64,000 nt of DNA from Enterovibrio coralii (GTDB taxonomy: Bacteria > Pseudomonadota > Gammaproteobacteria > Enterobacterales > Vibrionaceae). The DNA is taken from NCBI RefSeq assembly GCF_001559595.1, contig NZ_LNTY01000006.1:1-64000 (forward strand), given 5' to 3'. Below the pieces are notes generated by a model, which was not told the DNA's origin, did not search any database, and saw nothing but the letters and a program-made list of their open reading frames with translations. Positions 35,722 through 45,728 of the stretch are shown piece after piece (position 1 is the stretch's first letter; each line of letters begins with the position of its first letter). Both the position numbers and the translations under genes were made by a program.

Positions 35722-38700
35722 TTAGAAGTTACTCACCAGAATTTTGTTTTCTTCAATCATGGTGGAAAGAACATCTGAACTGGATGCTGAAGGTGCACCA
35801 ACAAGTGCTGCAAGATCAGCGACGGACGTATCACTAAATACAATTTGCTGGTCTACCACGTCACCGTCTGTCGCGATAGACAGTACTGCTTCGTTGTCGT
35901 CATTGTTTTCTAATGACACTAGGTAGTCGCCGATGTTTTCTTCTTCGACGCCACCAAGGACGTCAGTAAAGTCGAGAACATCTAGAGTAGGTGAGTAGTC
36001 AACGATGGTATCGACAGTGTTTGCACCCGCGTCAGCTTGTAGGAAGACAAAAGTATCTGATCCTTCGCCGCCTTTGAGAGTATCAGACCCTGCACCGCCA
36101 ACGATGAGGTCATTGCCTAAGCCACCGTCGATGAAATCATCGCCAGCATAGCCATGGATTTCGTTGTCATCGGCGTCACCGATGAGCAAGTTGTTGCCGT
36201 CATCGCCTTCAACTTCGTAGTCATCTGTTAGGTCATGGAGGTCGTCATCTGCAGTTTCACCTGCTCTGATGTCGAACTCTGTATCCACCGTCTCTCCCAA
36301 GTCATTTTCGAGTTTGATATCGAAGTGCTCGAGTTCGTCGCCCGCGAGAGCTTCTGACGTTAAGTGGTAGGCATATTCACCTTCCGCATGACGCGGGTCG
36401 TCTTGACCAAAGATAGTGAGCTCACCGTGTTCGGTGTGAATGACAACGGTTGAGTCAGGCACGTCATAGTCTACGCCATCCACAGTGACGGTTTTGATAT
36501 GCCAGCTACCGACAGTGTTCTCTTCGTTCAGCAGGCTACCGGTTGCGAGGAAGCTGCCTTCTGATTGAGAAACAACAGCCACTTCCTCGAACGCCAATTC
36601 ACCGTTATTACCGAGCAGTGCATCAAAGTCTTCATCAGAGACAAACTCAAAATTGTCATCTGTCAGGTCTGCTGGGTCGATACCTACCAACGTCAGCGTA
36701 TTGCTGCCCATTGTGATGACTGCGTCACCGTCAACGACAGAAATAGCCAGTGCTGACATCGAGAGGGCACCCATTGAACGAGGAATCGTGATTTTGTCGT
36801 CTCGGACGCTGAAATCAACAACGGTATCGTTACCTTTGCCGTCGTAGGCAACGGTGTTTTTACCGCTACCAAGGTCGATAGAGTTATTACCTTCACCGCC
36901 ATAAACGACATCACTGCCGCTGCTGCCATGGAGGAAGTCATCGCCTTTGCCGCCAAGGAGAATGTCATCACCGCTGCCGCCATTCAGGCTATCGTTGCCT
37001 TCGCCACCGAGAAGAATATCGTTGTCGTTGGCACCAAAGAGCGTATCGTCACCTTCGCCACCGAAGACGATGTCATCGCCTTCACTGCCTGAGAGGGTAT
37101 CGTCGCCCAATCCACCTTTGACAATGTCATTACCCAAGCCACCATAAGCAACATCGTCGCCGCGGCCGCCAGAATGGTGTCATTACCCTCCGCGCCAAAG
37201 AGTTGGTCAGCGCCACGACCACCAATCAATGTGTCGTTACCCTCGCCACCTTGAAGTTCGTCATCACCTTTGCCGCCATTCAGTAGGTCGTTACCCGCAT
37301 CGCCATGCAGTTCATCATTGCCAAGGCCACCATTTAAGATGTCATTGCCCTCGCCACCATCGAGATCATCACTGCCTCTGCCTCCAAATAGGGTATCATT
37401 CCCAGCATCGCCCTCGAGGTCATCATTACCTTTGCCACCATAGAGGGTGTCGTTGCCGTCACCGCCTTTGATGATATCCGCGCCAAGGCCACCGTTTACT
37501 GTATCGTTACCCGCATCGCCTTTGAGGTAATCACTGCCACGACCACCGAAGATGATATCGTCATCTGAGCCACCGAAGATGCGGTCAGCACCTTTATTAC
37601 CGTGCAAAGTATCGTTGCCTGAGCCGCCATAAATATTGTCAGCACCTTTGCCGCCATAGGCGAGGTCATCCCCAGTGCCACCTTGAAGCTCATCGTTGCC
37701 CAAACCGCCTTTTAGCGTGTCATTGCCCGCATCGCCGTGCAGTTCATCATTGCCACGACCGCCGTTAAGCACATCGTTGCCTTCACCGCCATCAAGGTCG
37801 TCTTGCCCTCTTCCGCCAAACAAGGTGTCATTGCCGATATCACCTTCAAGGTCGTCATTTCCTTTTCCACCTTTTAAGGTGTCATCACCATCACCACCTT
37901 TGATCACATCTGCACCCAGGCCACCGTTTACAGTATCGTTGCCCGCGTCACCTTTAAGGTAGTCGTTGCCACGACCGCCAAAGATAATGTCATCATCCGA
38001 GCCACCGAAAATACGGTCTGCGCCTTGATTGCCGTGCAAGGTATCATTACCAGATGCGCCATAAATGGTGTCTGCGCCTTTGCCACCTTTCGCAGTATCG
38101 TCGCCGGAGCCGCCTTGAATTTCATCTTTCCCTAAGCCGCCAAGCAGTGTGTCGTCACTACTGTCACCTTTGAGGTAGTCATTACCACGGCCGCCTTTCA
38201 GCGTGTCGTTATCAGCACCGCCATAAAGGCTATCGGCACCTTTGCCACCAATCAGGGTGTCATTACCTTCAGCACCGTATAGTTCATCTTTTCCAAGGCC
38301 ACCGTTAAGGAGATCATCACCTGCACCGCCTTGAAGCTCGTCTTGACCACGACCGCCAAACAATTGGTCATCACCTTCGTCACCGTGCAGTTCATCACTG
38401 CCTCGACCACCTTTAAGGATGTCGTCGCCCGTGCCGCCGTTGATGTCGTCATTGCCGCGATTGCCGTGCAACTGATCATCTCCAGACTCACCGAAGATTT
38501 TGTCTGCGCCACGACCGCCATAAATAACGTCGGCGTTTCCTGTGTATTCGTAAAGGACGCCATCGACTTCTACGTCTTCATACACTTCGGTCAGAGAAAC
38601 GTTATCTATTAGTGCACCATAGCTGTCTGATGCGCCCTCACCGCTGAAGGTTACCGTGATATTTTCTGTGCCTTCAGGAATGATGAGGTAGCCCTGATAG

Positions 38701-39934
38701 TTTTCAAACTGCGTGTTAGGTTGGGTGTTGTCGAAAAACTGGGAGAAGAGCACAATGCCATCTTGGTCGGTAATCTCTACCGAGAACTGACTTGTCTCTG
38801 TGTTGCCGCCTTTATAACGGTTGGCATAGTCAAAGTTCAGCTCTAATGCAGAATAGGAGTTTCCTGTTAGCGAAGAGACATCGATAGTCTGTTGGACTGT
38901 TGAGTTTGCGGTGGAATCAAGCTCCATGATGGTGTTTGAGATGTCGTTTGCAGGACCGCCACCGAAGCCGCCTTGTTGGAACTCAATTTTCACGTCATCC
39001 GGCGTACTCCAACCTTCAACTTGGTCGTCATCAAACAAGCCCCAGCGGCGGCGGCTGTCATCACCCCAAGCTTCCAAATCGCCATTAACTGAAAACTCGC
39101 TACTGTTAGTCGCGTTGGTACCGGTATCACCAAACAAGGTGTCTGCGCCGCGACCGCCATAAATGGTGTCGTCGCCCAAGTCTCCGTAAGCACGGTCTTC
39201 GCCGTTGCCCGCTTTAATCACGTCATCGCCATTTGAGCCACGAAGGTTATCGTCACCTTGATAGCCATAAATGGTTTCGTCAGGAGAGTCACCGTCGATG
39301 ACATCGTCTTGATTTGTGCCACGGATGACGATTTCTTCCGGTGAGTCATCAACACTCGCAGACAAGGTGGCGAAACCCGGGCCGGGTTCTTCGTCGTCAC
39401 CGAGTGGATCCGTGTTTTGGGCATCATCGTTATTGGCAAAAGAACGTTGAGAGGATGAGAAGCTGTTGTTGGCAAGAAAATCGAATTGGTCGCGGGTGAT
39501 GTCTAGATCCGGGTTTAACTCCACAATGCGCTCGAAAAGAGACTCGAGAATACTTTGTCTAGAATCCTCTCCGCCACCGTCTTCATTGAAACCAGTGAAG
39601 ATAGGACCGGAGCCGCTTTGCAGTGACTCACCTGCGGCGGTCTCTGCGTCTTCTAATTCGAGAGGGTCATCGCCGCTTTCAATCGCCGCAATGATGTTGG
39701 CAATGTCTTCGGGTAACTCGAGAGCTTCAGCACCTTCGTCGTCAACGAAGAAAATGTCTCCGTTAAGCACTAAGGAGTCGTCTTCGGTCTGAACGATTGC
39801 CATTTCCCCAAAATTTGAGCTAACAATGCGCCTTGATTAAGAACCGAGCCGTTCTCCACGGGGGTTACACCTCCGTCTGGGGAAACTGCAACCGCTTTAC
39901 CTTCAATCTGAGTAACTACAAGCGTGTTATCCAT
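35722..39934 (-). pseudogene. LapA-like RTX adhesin with retention module, two frameshifts
   Basis: A protein of about 1404 residues. True start: the ATG at 39934 after AGAGGTGG, giving MDNTLVVTQIEGKAVAVSPDG, the opening of T1SS retention-module adhesins. A first phase change at about 39805 (one G missing in a G-run) joins it to ILGE-MAIVQTEDDS. TAAG at residues 99-102 matches the LapG protease site of LapA. Next come a beta-sandwich domain (about 275-420), dozens of RTX nonapeptides (GGxGxDxLx) that bind calcium, and a C-terminal region with DTFVFLQADAGANTVDTIVDY, the usual T1SS signal. A second phase change lies at about 37165 (CTGGCGG for CTGGGCGG). It would be held at the surface by a LapB/C/E-type secretion system and freed by LapG; those genes are not in the window. 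Confidence 0.9.
37246..38109 (-). repeat. Two tandem 432-bp units in the RTX gene
   Basis: Equivalent motifs recur exactly 432 bases apart (CCACCTTGAAG at 37246 and 37678; CCGAA-AT-CGGTC at 37573 and 38005). That is 144 residues or 16 nonapeptides. The unit includes the same protein series (RIFGGSDDDIIFGGRG, NDYLKGDAGND). Weaker similarity continues beyond 38109. Confidence 0.8.
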
Positions 39935-40549
39935 TACTGCCACCTCTATCGATTTGCCTATCGAGTTAACGCAACTTCACACAATAAAAAGTAGGCATAA
40001 GATACAAGTGATTCAAATATAAAATTATTGTCTCAAATGTGAGATCGAAATATTGCAAATATATAGGTCATCATATGGTTAAAAATATCATTAAAAACAG
40101 AAAGTAATGGGGTTTCTAATTGGCTCGGGGAAAAAGAGTGGGTAATAAGGGTAAAAATATTTTTTTCTCTTTCTTTTTGTGAAATAAGTTTTATAGACAA
40201 GTTTGATGGTTTACTGGGCACTCACAGCCATCTGAATCAGACGAAATGAAATCGACATGTTCTGAAGGAGAAGGGGAAGAGATAAATCCCAATATTAACG
40301 TATACGTTATATGCGGTTTAAATTTGGAAATCAGGTGTAATTTCACTACCAAAGTAAACTTTTCAAAGGTAAGAATGAATTATGTGATTAATAAATGAGA
40401 TTAAAATGAAATGTATGCATTAAATTCTTATTTATGATTCTACTAATATATTTATTAATGTATACATTGAAGGCCTGAAATCGTGTTACTAGGATGTTAA
40501 TGAGAACGTGCTTCGAGGTACGTGTTCATGACTCATAAGGAGATACACG
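39935..40549. promoter_or_regulatory. AT-rich intergenic region with three palindromic operator-like sites
   Basis: This 615-base gap holds the divergent promoters of the RTX gene and the TRAP operon. Three related palindromes lie toward the operon: AACGTATACGTT (40297-40308), AATGTATGCATT (40410-40421) and AATGTATACATT (40457-40468), a common pattern AAYGTATRCATT. GTATAC-centred palindromes are typical of FadR/GntR-type operators, and the operon encodes a GntR-FCD protein at 45055. No gene is seen. Confidence 0.6.
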
Positions 40550-41584
40550 ATGTTAGGACGTCACTTCATTCGAACGGTTGTCAGCTTGTCGTTGGGGCTA
40601 GCCGTAACCAGTTTTTCTGCCTCCGCTGCTACGATCCTTAAAGTACAGACTTCAACTCAATCTGGCGGCTATTCCTTTGGATACCTCAAAGATAACTGGC
40701 TTCCTAAATTGGAAAAAATGACGAACGGAGAAGTGAAAGTTGAGCTACTTCCGATCAAATCTGTCATGCCTCGAAATGAAACACCAGAAGGGGTTGCCGC
40801 AGGGATTTTGGGTGGAGATCTGACTTCTATTGCCTATTTCAGTGGCCGTAATCCTGCCTTTGCTATTTTGGGGGATTTGATCGCTGGTTATGACTCCCCG
40901 GCACAGGTTCAAGCGTTTTGCAAAGACGGTGGTGGTGCGCAAGCGCTTCAGACGCTGTGGGATAAAACCTTACCCGGTCGTATTCATGTCGTAGGCTGCG
41001 GTGCCGTTTCTAAAGAAGCCTTGGTATCAAAAGTGCCGATCCGCAGTGTTGACGATCTGCAAGGCGTAAAAATTCGTTCTCCTGAAGGGTTGGCCGCGTC
41101 CGTTTTCCGCGCAGCCGGTGCTAGCCCAGTCAATATTCCTTTCTCTGACGTTTTCACCTCCCTTGAAAAAGGCGTGGTAGATGCAGCAGATGCGTCGGCT
41201 TATGTGAATAACGACCGTAATGGCTTCCACCAAATCGCTAAATACCCGCTTTACCCTGGCATCCATTCCATGGCAGTTCACCAGTTTACTGTCAGCAAGA
41301 AAAAGTGGGACCGACTCACGCCAGAGCAACAACAAGCACTGACGGATTGGTTTTACCTTGCCTATGCCGATTTACTCAACGCGCTAGATGAACAAGACAA
41401 GACGCTCGTCGCGCGAGATCAGGCAGACGAGAACATCGAAGTTATCGATTGGACGCAAGAGGAGCGAGACAAGTTTCGCAGGATCGCTCAGGGCGCATGG
41501 GAAGAAACCGCAAGTAAGTCTCCAGAAGCAAAAGCGGCACTTGAAGCTCACTACAACTACATGCGTGAAAACGGACTGCTGTAA
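40550..41584 (+). CDS. dctP: TRAP transporter substrate-binding protein (DctP family)
   Basis: A 344-residue periplasmic binding protein with a signal peptide (about residues 1-26, ending ASAA). The DctP fold is clear: ILKVQTSTQSGG at the mature start, WLPKLEKMTNGEVKVELLP, and KIRSPEGLAASVFRAAGASPVNIPFSDVFTSLEKGVVDAAD, where the arginine binds the substrate carboxylate. It delivers an organic acid to the DctQM carrier encoded next. A hairpin follows the stop. It is probably repressed by the GntR-type regulator of this operon. The substrate is likely a C4 acid or acid sugar, inferred from the enzymes downstream. Confidence 0.92.
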   Translation: MLGRHFIRTVVSLSLGLAVTSFSASAATILKVQTSTQSGGYSFGYLKDNWLPKLEKMTNGEVKVELLPIKSVMPRNETPEGVAAGILGGDLTSIAYFSGRNPAFAILGDLIAGYDSPAQVQAFCKDGGGAQALQTLWDKTLPGRIHVVGCGAVSKEALVSKVPIRSVDDLQGVKIRSPEGLAASVFRAAGASPVNIPFSDVFTSLEKGVVDAADASAYVNNDRNGFHQIAKYPLYPGIHSMAVHQFTVSKKKWDRLTPEQQQALTDWFYLAYADLLNALDEQDKTLVARDQADENIEVIDWTQEERDKFRRIAQGAWEETASKSPEAKAALEAHYNYMRENGLL

Positions 41585-41591
41585 ACAAAGG

Positions 41592-41613
41592 GGCGGGAGA
41601 TGCCTCTTCCGCC
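41592..41613 (+). promoter_or_regulatory. Intercistronic hairpin after dctP
   Basis: GGCGGGAGA, loop TGCC, TCTTCCGCC: nine pairs with one G-T. It lies 8 bases after the dctP stop with no T-run, so it is more likely a transcript-stabilising hairpin than a full terminator. Confidence 0.55.
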
Positions 41614-41641
41614 AAGCCATAACCGACTTCAGGTGTAGTGA

Positions 41642-42145
41642 ATGAACGGAATCAAATTCGCAGACGTTGCCAGCAAGATCAGCGTATTTATAGGCAAAAC
41701 CTGCGGCATATTTTACGCCACAGCCATCATATTGGCGGTCAATGAAGTGATCGCAAGGTATGTTTTCGATGCGCCGACATCGTGGAGCTTGGAAATCATC
41801 ATGGCGTTGTGTGGCAGCACATGGCTACTCAGCGCAGGTGCAGTGACACAGCAACAACGCCACATCACAGTGACAGTGATGGAACTGGTGGTGAGCAAAG
41901 CGACATGGCGTTGGATGCAACGTTTGGCATTGGCGATTAGCATGCTTGCCGTCGCAGGACTTATCTGGGCAGCATGGGATCCAGCCATGCATGCGGCGAC
42001 GTACATCGAACGCTCTGGCAGTGCATTTAACCCGCCGCTGCCGACCTATTTCAAAGTGCTACTTTTGGTCGCTGCATGCCTATTTTTCGTTCAGCTTGCG
42101 GCCAACCTCGTTCTCTCATTTTCTAATGAGGAGGAGGCAGTATGA
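41642..42145 (+). CDS. dctQ: TRAP transporter small permease (DctQ)
   Basis: A 167-residue membrane protein with four predicted segments. It has the usual DctQ features ALCGSTWLLSAGAVTQQQRHITV, with the W and RHI run, and a final FVQLAANLVL helix. It pairs with the large permease DctM, whose start overlaps its stop by ATGA, and with DctP. The complex couples Na+ to uptake of the organic acid. Confidence 0.9.
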   Translation: MNGIKFADVASKISVFIGKTCGIFYATAIILAVNEVIARYVFDAPTSWSLEIIMALCGSTWLLSAGAVTQQQRHITVTVMELVVSKATWRWMQRLALAISMLAVAGLIWAAWDPAMHAATYIERSGSAFNPPLPTYFKVLLLVAACLFFVQLAANLVLSFSNEEEAV

Positions 42146-43455
42146 GCATTGAACTCATTACGCTATCAATCATTGGTAGCCTTTTCCTGCTGATGGCCAT
42201 TGGTGTGCCATTAGGTGCAACAACCTTACTGGTATCAGTAACGACAGCACTGCTGAATTTTGGGTCGGATGGCCTCATCCTCATCTCCAGCAATGTTGTT
42301 CATGTATTTGAAAAACATGCGCTCATTGCCGTTCCGTTTTTTGTCTTTATGGCGAACATTCTTGAACGGTCTGGGGTTGCAAAAGAACTGTTTAACAGCA
42401 TGGCGATACTGGGCGGGCAGATGCGCGGTGGCATTGCCGTTCAAACGGTGTTCGTCAGCGTTGTTTTGGCGGCGATGAGCGGTGTTGTAGGCGGTGAAAT
42501 CGTGCTGCTCGGCCTTATCGCGCTGCCTCAAATGTTCCGCCTTGGCTATGACAGAAAACTGTCGATAGGGACGATTGCGGCATCAGGTTCACTAGCGACG
42601 TTAATTCCTCCGAGCGTTGTATTGATTGTTTACGGCGCGGAAGCGGGTGTGTCTGTGAAAGACCTCTTTACCGCGGGCGTTGTTCCGGGGTTAGTGCTGG
42701 CATTTCTCTATGTCGCCTACGTGATGATTCGCTGCCGGATGAACCCAGCGTTAGGGCCAGTCTACGACAAACCGGAAGCGCAATTACCCTTTATGCAGCG
42801 TCTGGTGTATCTCAAAGGGATTGTGTTGCCCTTCTTCTTAATCGGTTCAGTATTGGGTTCGATTTACATGGGTATCGCGACAGTCACTGAATCTGCGGCA
42901 ATTGGATCTGCTGGTGCGGTCATCATCGCAGCACTTCGTAAAGAACTGACGCTCGCGAATATTCGAGAAGCACTCTGGTCGACCACAGTGACGACGGGCT
43001 CAATCATTTGGCTCATCGTAGGTGCGGTATCGTTGGTGGGGATTTATAACATCATTGGCGGGACAAGCTTTCTGAATGGCCTACTGACAGGGCTAGATCT
43101 TCCGCCGTTGGCCATCATCAGCATCATGATGTTGATTGTGATGGTGCTAGGTACCTTCCTCGATTGGATTGCCATCGTCTTTATCACCGTTCCTGTGTTT
43201 ACCCCTGTGGTGGCAAGCCTTGGCTTTGATCCTGTCTGGTTCGGCATTTTGTTTGCCATGAACATTCAAATTTACATGTTATCGCCGCCATTTGGTCCTG
43301 CATGTTTTTACCTCAAAAGCGTTGCGCCGAAAGACGTCACGTTGCAGGAGATTTTCCTCGCCGTGTTGCCATTTATTGGATTGCAGTTGATTGGTTTGAT
43401 GCTGGTGTTGTTCTTCCCAAGTCTTGCGCTGTGGCTGCCGGGACTAACGAAGTAG
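42142..43455 (+). CDS. dctM: TRAP transporter large permease (DctM)
   Basis: A 437-residue membrane protein of the DctM/TRAP-T family with about 12 segments. Recognised stretches are SLFLLMAIGVPLGATTLL, the PFFVFMANILERSGVA region, AASGSLATLIPPSVVLIVYG, and VMVLGTFLDWIAIVFITVPVF, all typical. It forms the transport channel with DctQ and receives substrate from DctP. Translation is coupled to dctQ by ATGA. Confidence 0.93.
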   Translation: MSIELITLSIIGSLFLLMAIGVPLGATTLLVSVTTALLNFGSDGLILISSNVVHVFEKHALIAVPFFVFMANILERSGVAKELFNSMAILGGQMRGGIAVQTVFVSVVLAAMSGVVGGEIVLLGLIALPQMFRLGYDRKLSIGTIAASGSLATLIPPSVVLIVYGAEAGVSVKDLFTAGVVPGLVLAFLYVAYVMIRCRMNPALGPVYDKPEAQLPFMQRLVYLKGIVLPFFLIGSVLGSIYMGIATVTESAAIGSAGAVIIAALRKELTLANIREALWSTTVTTGSIIWLIVGAVSLVGIYNIIGGTSFLNGLLTGLDLPPLAIISIMMLIVMVLGTFLDWIAIVFITVPVFTPVVASLGFDPVWFGILFAMNIQIYMLSPPFGPACFYLKSVAPKDVTLQEIFLAVLPFIGLQLIGLMLVLFFPSLALWLPGLTK

Positions 43456-43464
43456 GAGTGAAAA

Positions 43465-43590
43465 ATGAAAACCTCTGATGGAAAAGATCCCGAGATTTAC
43501 GAGTTTGGCTGGTGGCCAGAGATAGCGGGCGTTCTGATGGTCGCTGCGGTGTTGGGGTTCTTATTCGGATTCTCACAAGGCGTGTTGTAG
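43465..43590 (+). CDS. 41-residue membrane microprotein after dctM
   Basis: An ATG at 43465 with AGGAGTGAAA upstream opens a frame of 41 residues: MKTSDGKDPEIYEFGWWPEI and then one hydrophobic helix (about 20-36). It lies 9 bases after dctM and 15 before the next gene, on the same transcript. The good ribosome site, the clean single helix and the tight packing support a real gene. It may assist assembly of the carrier, but this is inference. Confidence 0.65.
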   Translation: MKTSDGKDPEIYEFGWWPEIAGVLMVAAVLGFLFGFSQGVL

Positions 43591-43605
43591 GACAAGGAGC
43601 AGTAG

Positions 43606-43902
43606 ATGTACGTGGTAACCGTCATGTTCAAGGTGTCGAATGGATATTTCAATGTGTTCAGCAACCTTGTTTTACAAAACGCAGCCTTGTCTCTCGAAGA
43701 GCCAGGATGCCTGCAATTTGATGTTTGTTTTGATGAGCCAAACCAAACCGTTTTTCTCTATGAGAAATACACGTCGAGACTCGCGTTTGAACAGCATCTC
43801 GTGACTGCGCATTTTTTCTCTTTTGATCAGGCTTGTATCGGCAAGTTGGATGAGAAAACGGTGCAGTGTTTTGAACGTGTTTGGCCAAGAGTTGGTGAGT
43901 AA
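43606..43902 (+). CDS. ABM-domain (antibiotic biosynthesis monooxygenase-like) protein
   Basis: A 98-residue ferredoxin-like dimer protein. The ABM pattern is visible: MYVVTVMFKVSNGYFNVFS (first strand and helix), EEPGCLQFDVCFDEPNQTVFLYEKYTS (the central GCLxFDV strand) and FEQHLVTAHF, whose histidine lies in the usual pocket. Such small proteins act as cofactor-free oxygenases or isomerases (for example LsrG). It is placed between the TRAP genes and the dehydrogenase. Confidence 0.8.
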   Translation: MYVVTVMFKVSNGYFNVFSNLVLQNAALSLEEPGCLQFDVCFDEPNQTVFLYEKYTSRLAFEQHLVTAHFFSFDQACIGKLDEKTVQCFERVWPRVGE

Positions 43903-43914
43903 AAGGAATTCGCG

Positions 43915-45015
43915 ATGAAGCATTTCACAATCGCAGTGATGCCGGGAGATGGCATCGGCAAGGAAGTCACACCACCTGCACTTGAATTGGTGCAGGAGGC
44001 CGCAAACCAATGTGGCCTTTCACTGAGCTTTACCCATATTCCCGCTGGCGCCGAGTATTACGCCCAAACGGGAGATGCGTTTCCAGAAAGCCATTTTCAG
44101 GAAGCAAAAGCCGCGGATGCCATTTTTCTCTCTGCGATGGGTCACCCTGATATTCGCTATCCAGACGGCACGGAAATTGGGCCTCAACATGATTTGAGAA
44201 AGCGCCTTCAGCTCTATGCAGGTGTGCGACCTTGTAAAACCTTGCCGGGCTTGCCTTTGCCATTAAAAGACCCGCGGAGCTTGGCACTTGATTTCGTCAT
44301 CGTCCGTGAGTCCATAGAAGGGCTATTTGCTTTTCCTCGCGGTCACGAAAAGGACGATGAGGAATACGCCCACAACTTGATGCGGATTTCTCGAACCGTG
44401 TGCGACAAGCTTTTTAACTTCAGTTTTCGTTTGTCTCAGCAAAGAAGCAAAAACGGAAAAGGCAAAAATCTCGTGACGCACATAGATAAAGCCAACGTAC
44501 TGTCTTCGCAGCATCGAGCCAGACAATGGTTCTATTCCGTCGCTGAACAATACCCAGATGTTCAGGCGCAGCACCAGTATGTGGATTTTGCTGCACTGGA
44601 TTTGCTGCGTCGTCCTTGGGTGTTTGATGTGATGCCAACAGAAAATCAGTACGGCGACATTCTTTCCGATATCGCGGCAGGGTTGATGGGCGGTATGGGG
44701 ATGGCACCGTCAGGTGAAATTGGTGACTCGCACGCCGTGTTTCAACCGTGTCACGGCTCCGCGCCAGACATAGTCGGGCAGGGTAAGGCAAACCCAACAG
44801 CCATGATCCTTTCCGGAAAAATGATGCTGGAATACTTGGCTGACAAACATCAGTGCTACGAAGCATTGGACGCAGCAACAAAACTAGAAAGTGCCGTAGA
44901 GCAAGCATACGCAACCCATAGCATTGTTCCCTTTGAATTAGGGGGTAGCGCGGGGTTGAAACAGATTTCGGGACTCATTGGCAATAAGCTATCTGGCGTC
45001 ATCGAGGAGACGTAA
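43915..45015 (+). CDS. Isocitrate/isopropylmalate dehydrogenase family enzyme
   Basis: A 366-residue NAD-dependent beta-decarboxylating dehydrogenase. Motifs: the IAVMPGDGIGKEVTP N-terminus, the RxxxR carboxylate region (LRKRLQLYAGVRP), FVIVRESIEGLF, THIDKANVL with the catalytic lysine, and MPTENQYGDILSDIAAGLMGG with the metal aspartates, then HGSAPDIVGQGKANPTAM. The family oxidises malate-type 2-hydroxyacids (tartrate, 3-isopropylmalate, D-malate). The context of DUF1537 kinase and class II aldolase suggests a hydroxylated C4 acid substrate; the exact one cannot be read. Confidence 0.88.
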   Translation: MKHFTIAVMPGDGIGKEVTPPALELVQEAANQCGLSLSFTHIPAGAEYYAQTGDAFPESHFQEAKAADAIFLSAMGHPDIRYPDGTEIGPQHDLRKRLQLYAGVRPCKTLPGLPLPLKDPRSLALDFVIVRESIEGLFAFPRGHEKDDEEYAHNLMRISRTVCDKLFNFSFRLSQQRSKNGKGKNLVTHIDKANVLSSQHRARQWFYSVAEQYPDVQAQHQYVDFAALDLLRRPWVFDVMPTENQYGDILSDIAAGLMGGMGMAPSGEIGDSHAVFQPCHGSAPDIVGQGKANPTAMILSGKMMLEYLADKHQCYEALDAATKLESAVEQAYATHSIVPFELGGSAGLKQISGLIGNKLSGVIEET

Positions 45016-45054
45016 CGCGCTAAGTGCTCGATTAAGAGCCAGATAAGGATATGA

Positions 45055-45726
45055 ATGAAGAAAAAGCTCACTGAAACTGCGTATCAGACGGTTCGCCAAA
45101 TGGTGCTCTCCAACGAGCTTGAAGTTGGAAATTACTACCTCGAAGAGGCATTGGCAGAACGCATACAAGTATCGCGAACACCGCTTCGGGAGGCGTGTAT
45201 TCGCCTCGCGCAAGAGGGGTTGGTGGAATTAGTGCCAAGGCGGGGGGTTTTTATTAAGCCTATTTCCGTTGAAGAGCTAAAAGAAATCTACGAGGTGATT
45301 GCGGCTTTGGAGTTGCAGGCCATTCGTTTGCTGAGCGTAGAGCACTGCAAAGGGACGAGTTGGGAAACCTTACGCGAGCATGTTGAGGGGTTGAACCTTG
45401 CTCTCCAACAAGAAAACAAAGCCCTTTGGATGGAGCATGACACAGGGTTTCACCTTGCGCTGATAAAGCTATGTGGAAATGAAACGTTAGCCTCCATGAC
45501 GCAGCACCTTTTGGATAAATCGCAGCGAATTCGGCTGCTGACGTTTCGCGTGAGGGCAATACCCAAAGAGTCGACGGATGAACATACGCGAACCTTTCGG
45601 GCGATGGAGTCTGGCGATTTCGACAAAGCTTTTCTTATTCATGAACAACACAGAAAACGCTCCTCCAGTGAGCTGATTTCATTGCTGACAGGGATCACGG
45701 GGCTGATTAACGTCACGTCGAGGTAG
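45055..45726 (+). CDS. GntR-family regulator (FCD subfamily)
   Basis: A 223-residue repressor-type regulator. The winged helix is seen as KLTETAYQTVRQMVLSNELEVG, then LAERIQVSRTPLREACIRLAQEGLVELVPRRGVF (GntR HTH at about residues 30-64). The FCD effector domain follows, with EIYEVIAALELQAIRLL and MEHDTGFHLALIKLCGN, whose D and H residues usually bind a metal that holds the carboxylate. It is internal to the operon and divides transport/dehydrogenase genes from kinase/aldolase. It probably binds the palindromes at 40297-40468. Confidence 0.92.
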   Translation: MKKKLTETAYQTVRQMVLSNELEVGNYYLEEALAERIQVSRTPLREACIRLAQEGLVELVPRRGVFIKPISVEELKEIYEVIAALELQAIRLLSVEHCKGTSWETLREHVEGLNLALQQENKALWMEHDTGFHLALIKLCGNETLASMTQHLLDKSQRIRLLTFRVRAIPKESTDEHTRTFRAMESGDFDKAFLIHEQHRKRSSSELISLLTGITGLINVTSR

Positions 45727-45728
45727 TT

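Noticed and set aside
37246..38109. The regular repeats as a possible CRISPR array
   Set aside because: The periodicity is 27 bases coding for RTX nonapeptides within an open frame; there are no unique spacers between identical repeats.
36947..39792. Several open frames on the plus strand across the RTX gene
   Set aside because: They are biased products of the repetitive antisense sequence (Pro/Ser/Arg-rich) with no start sites or families.
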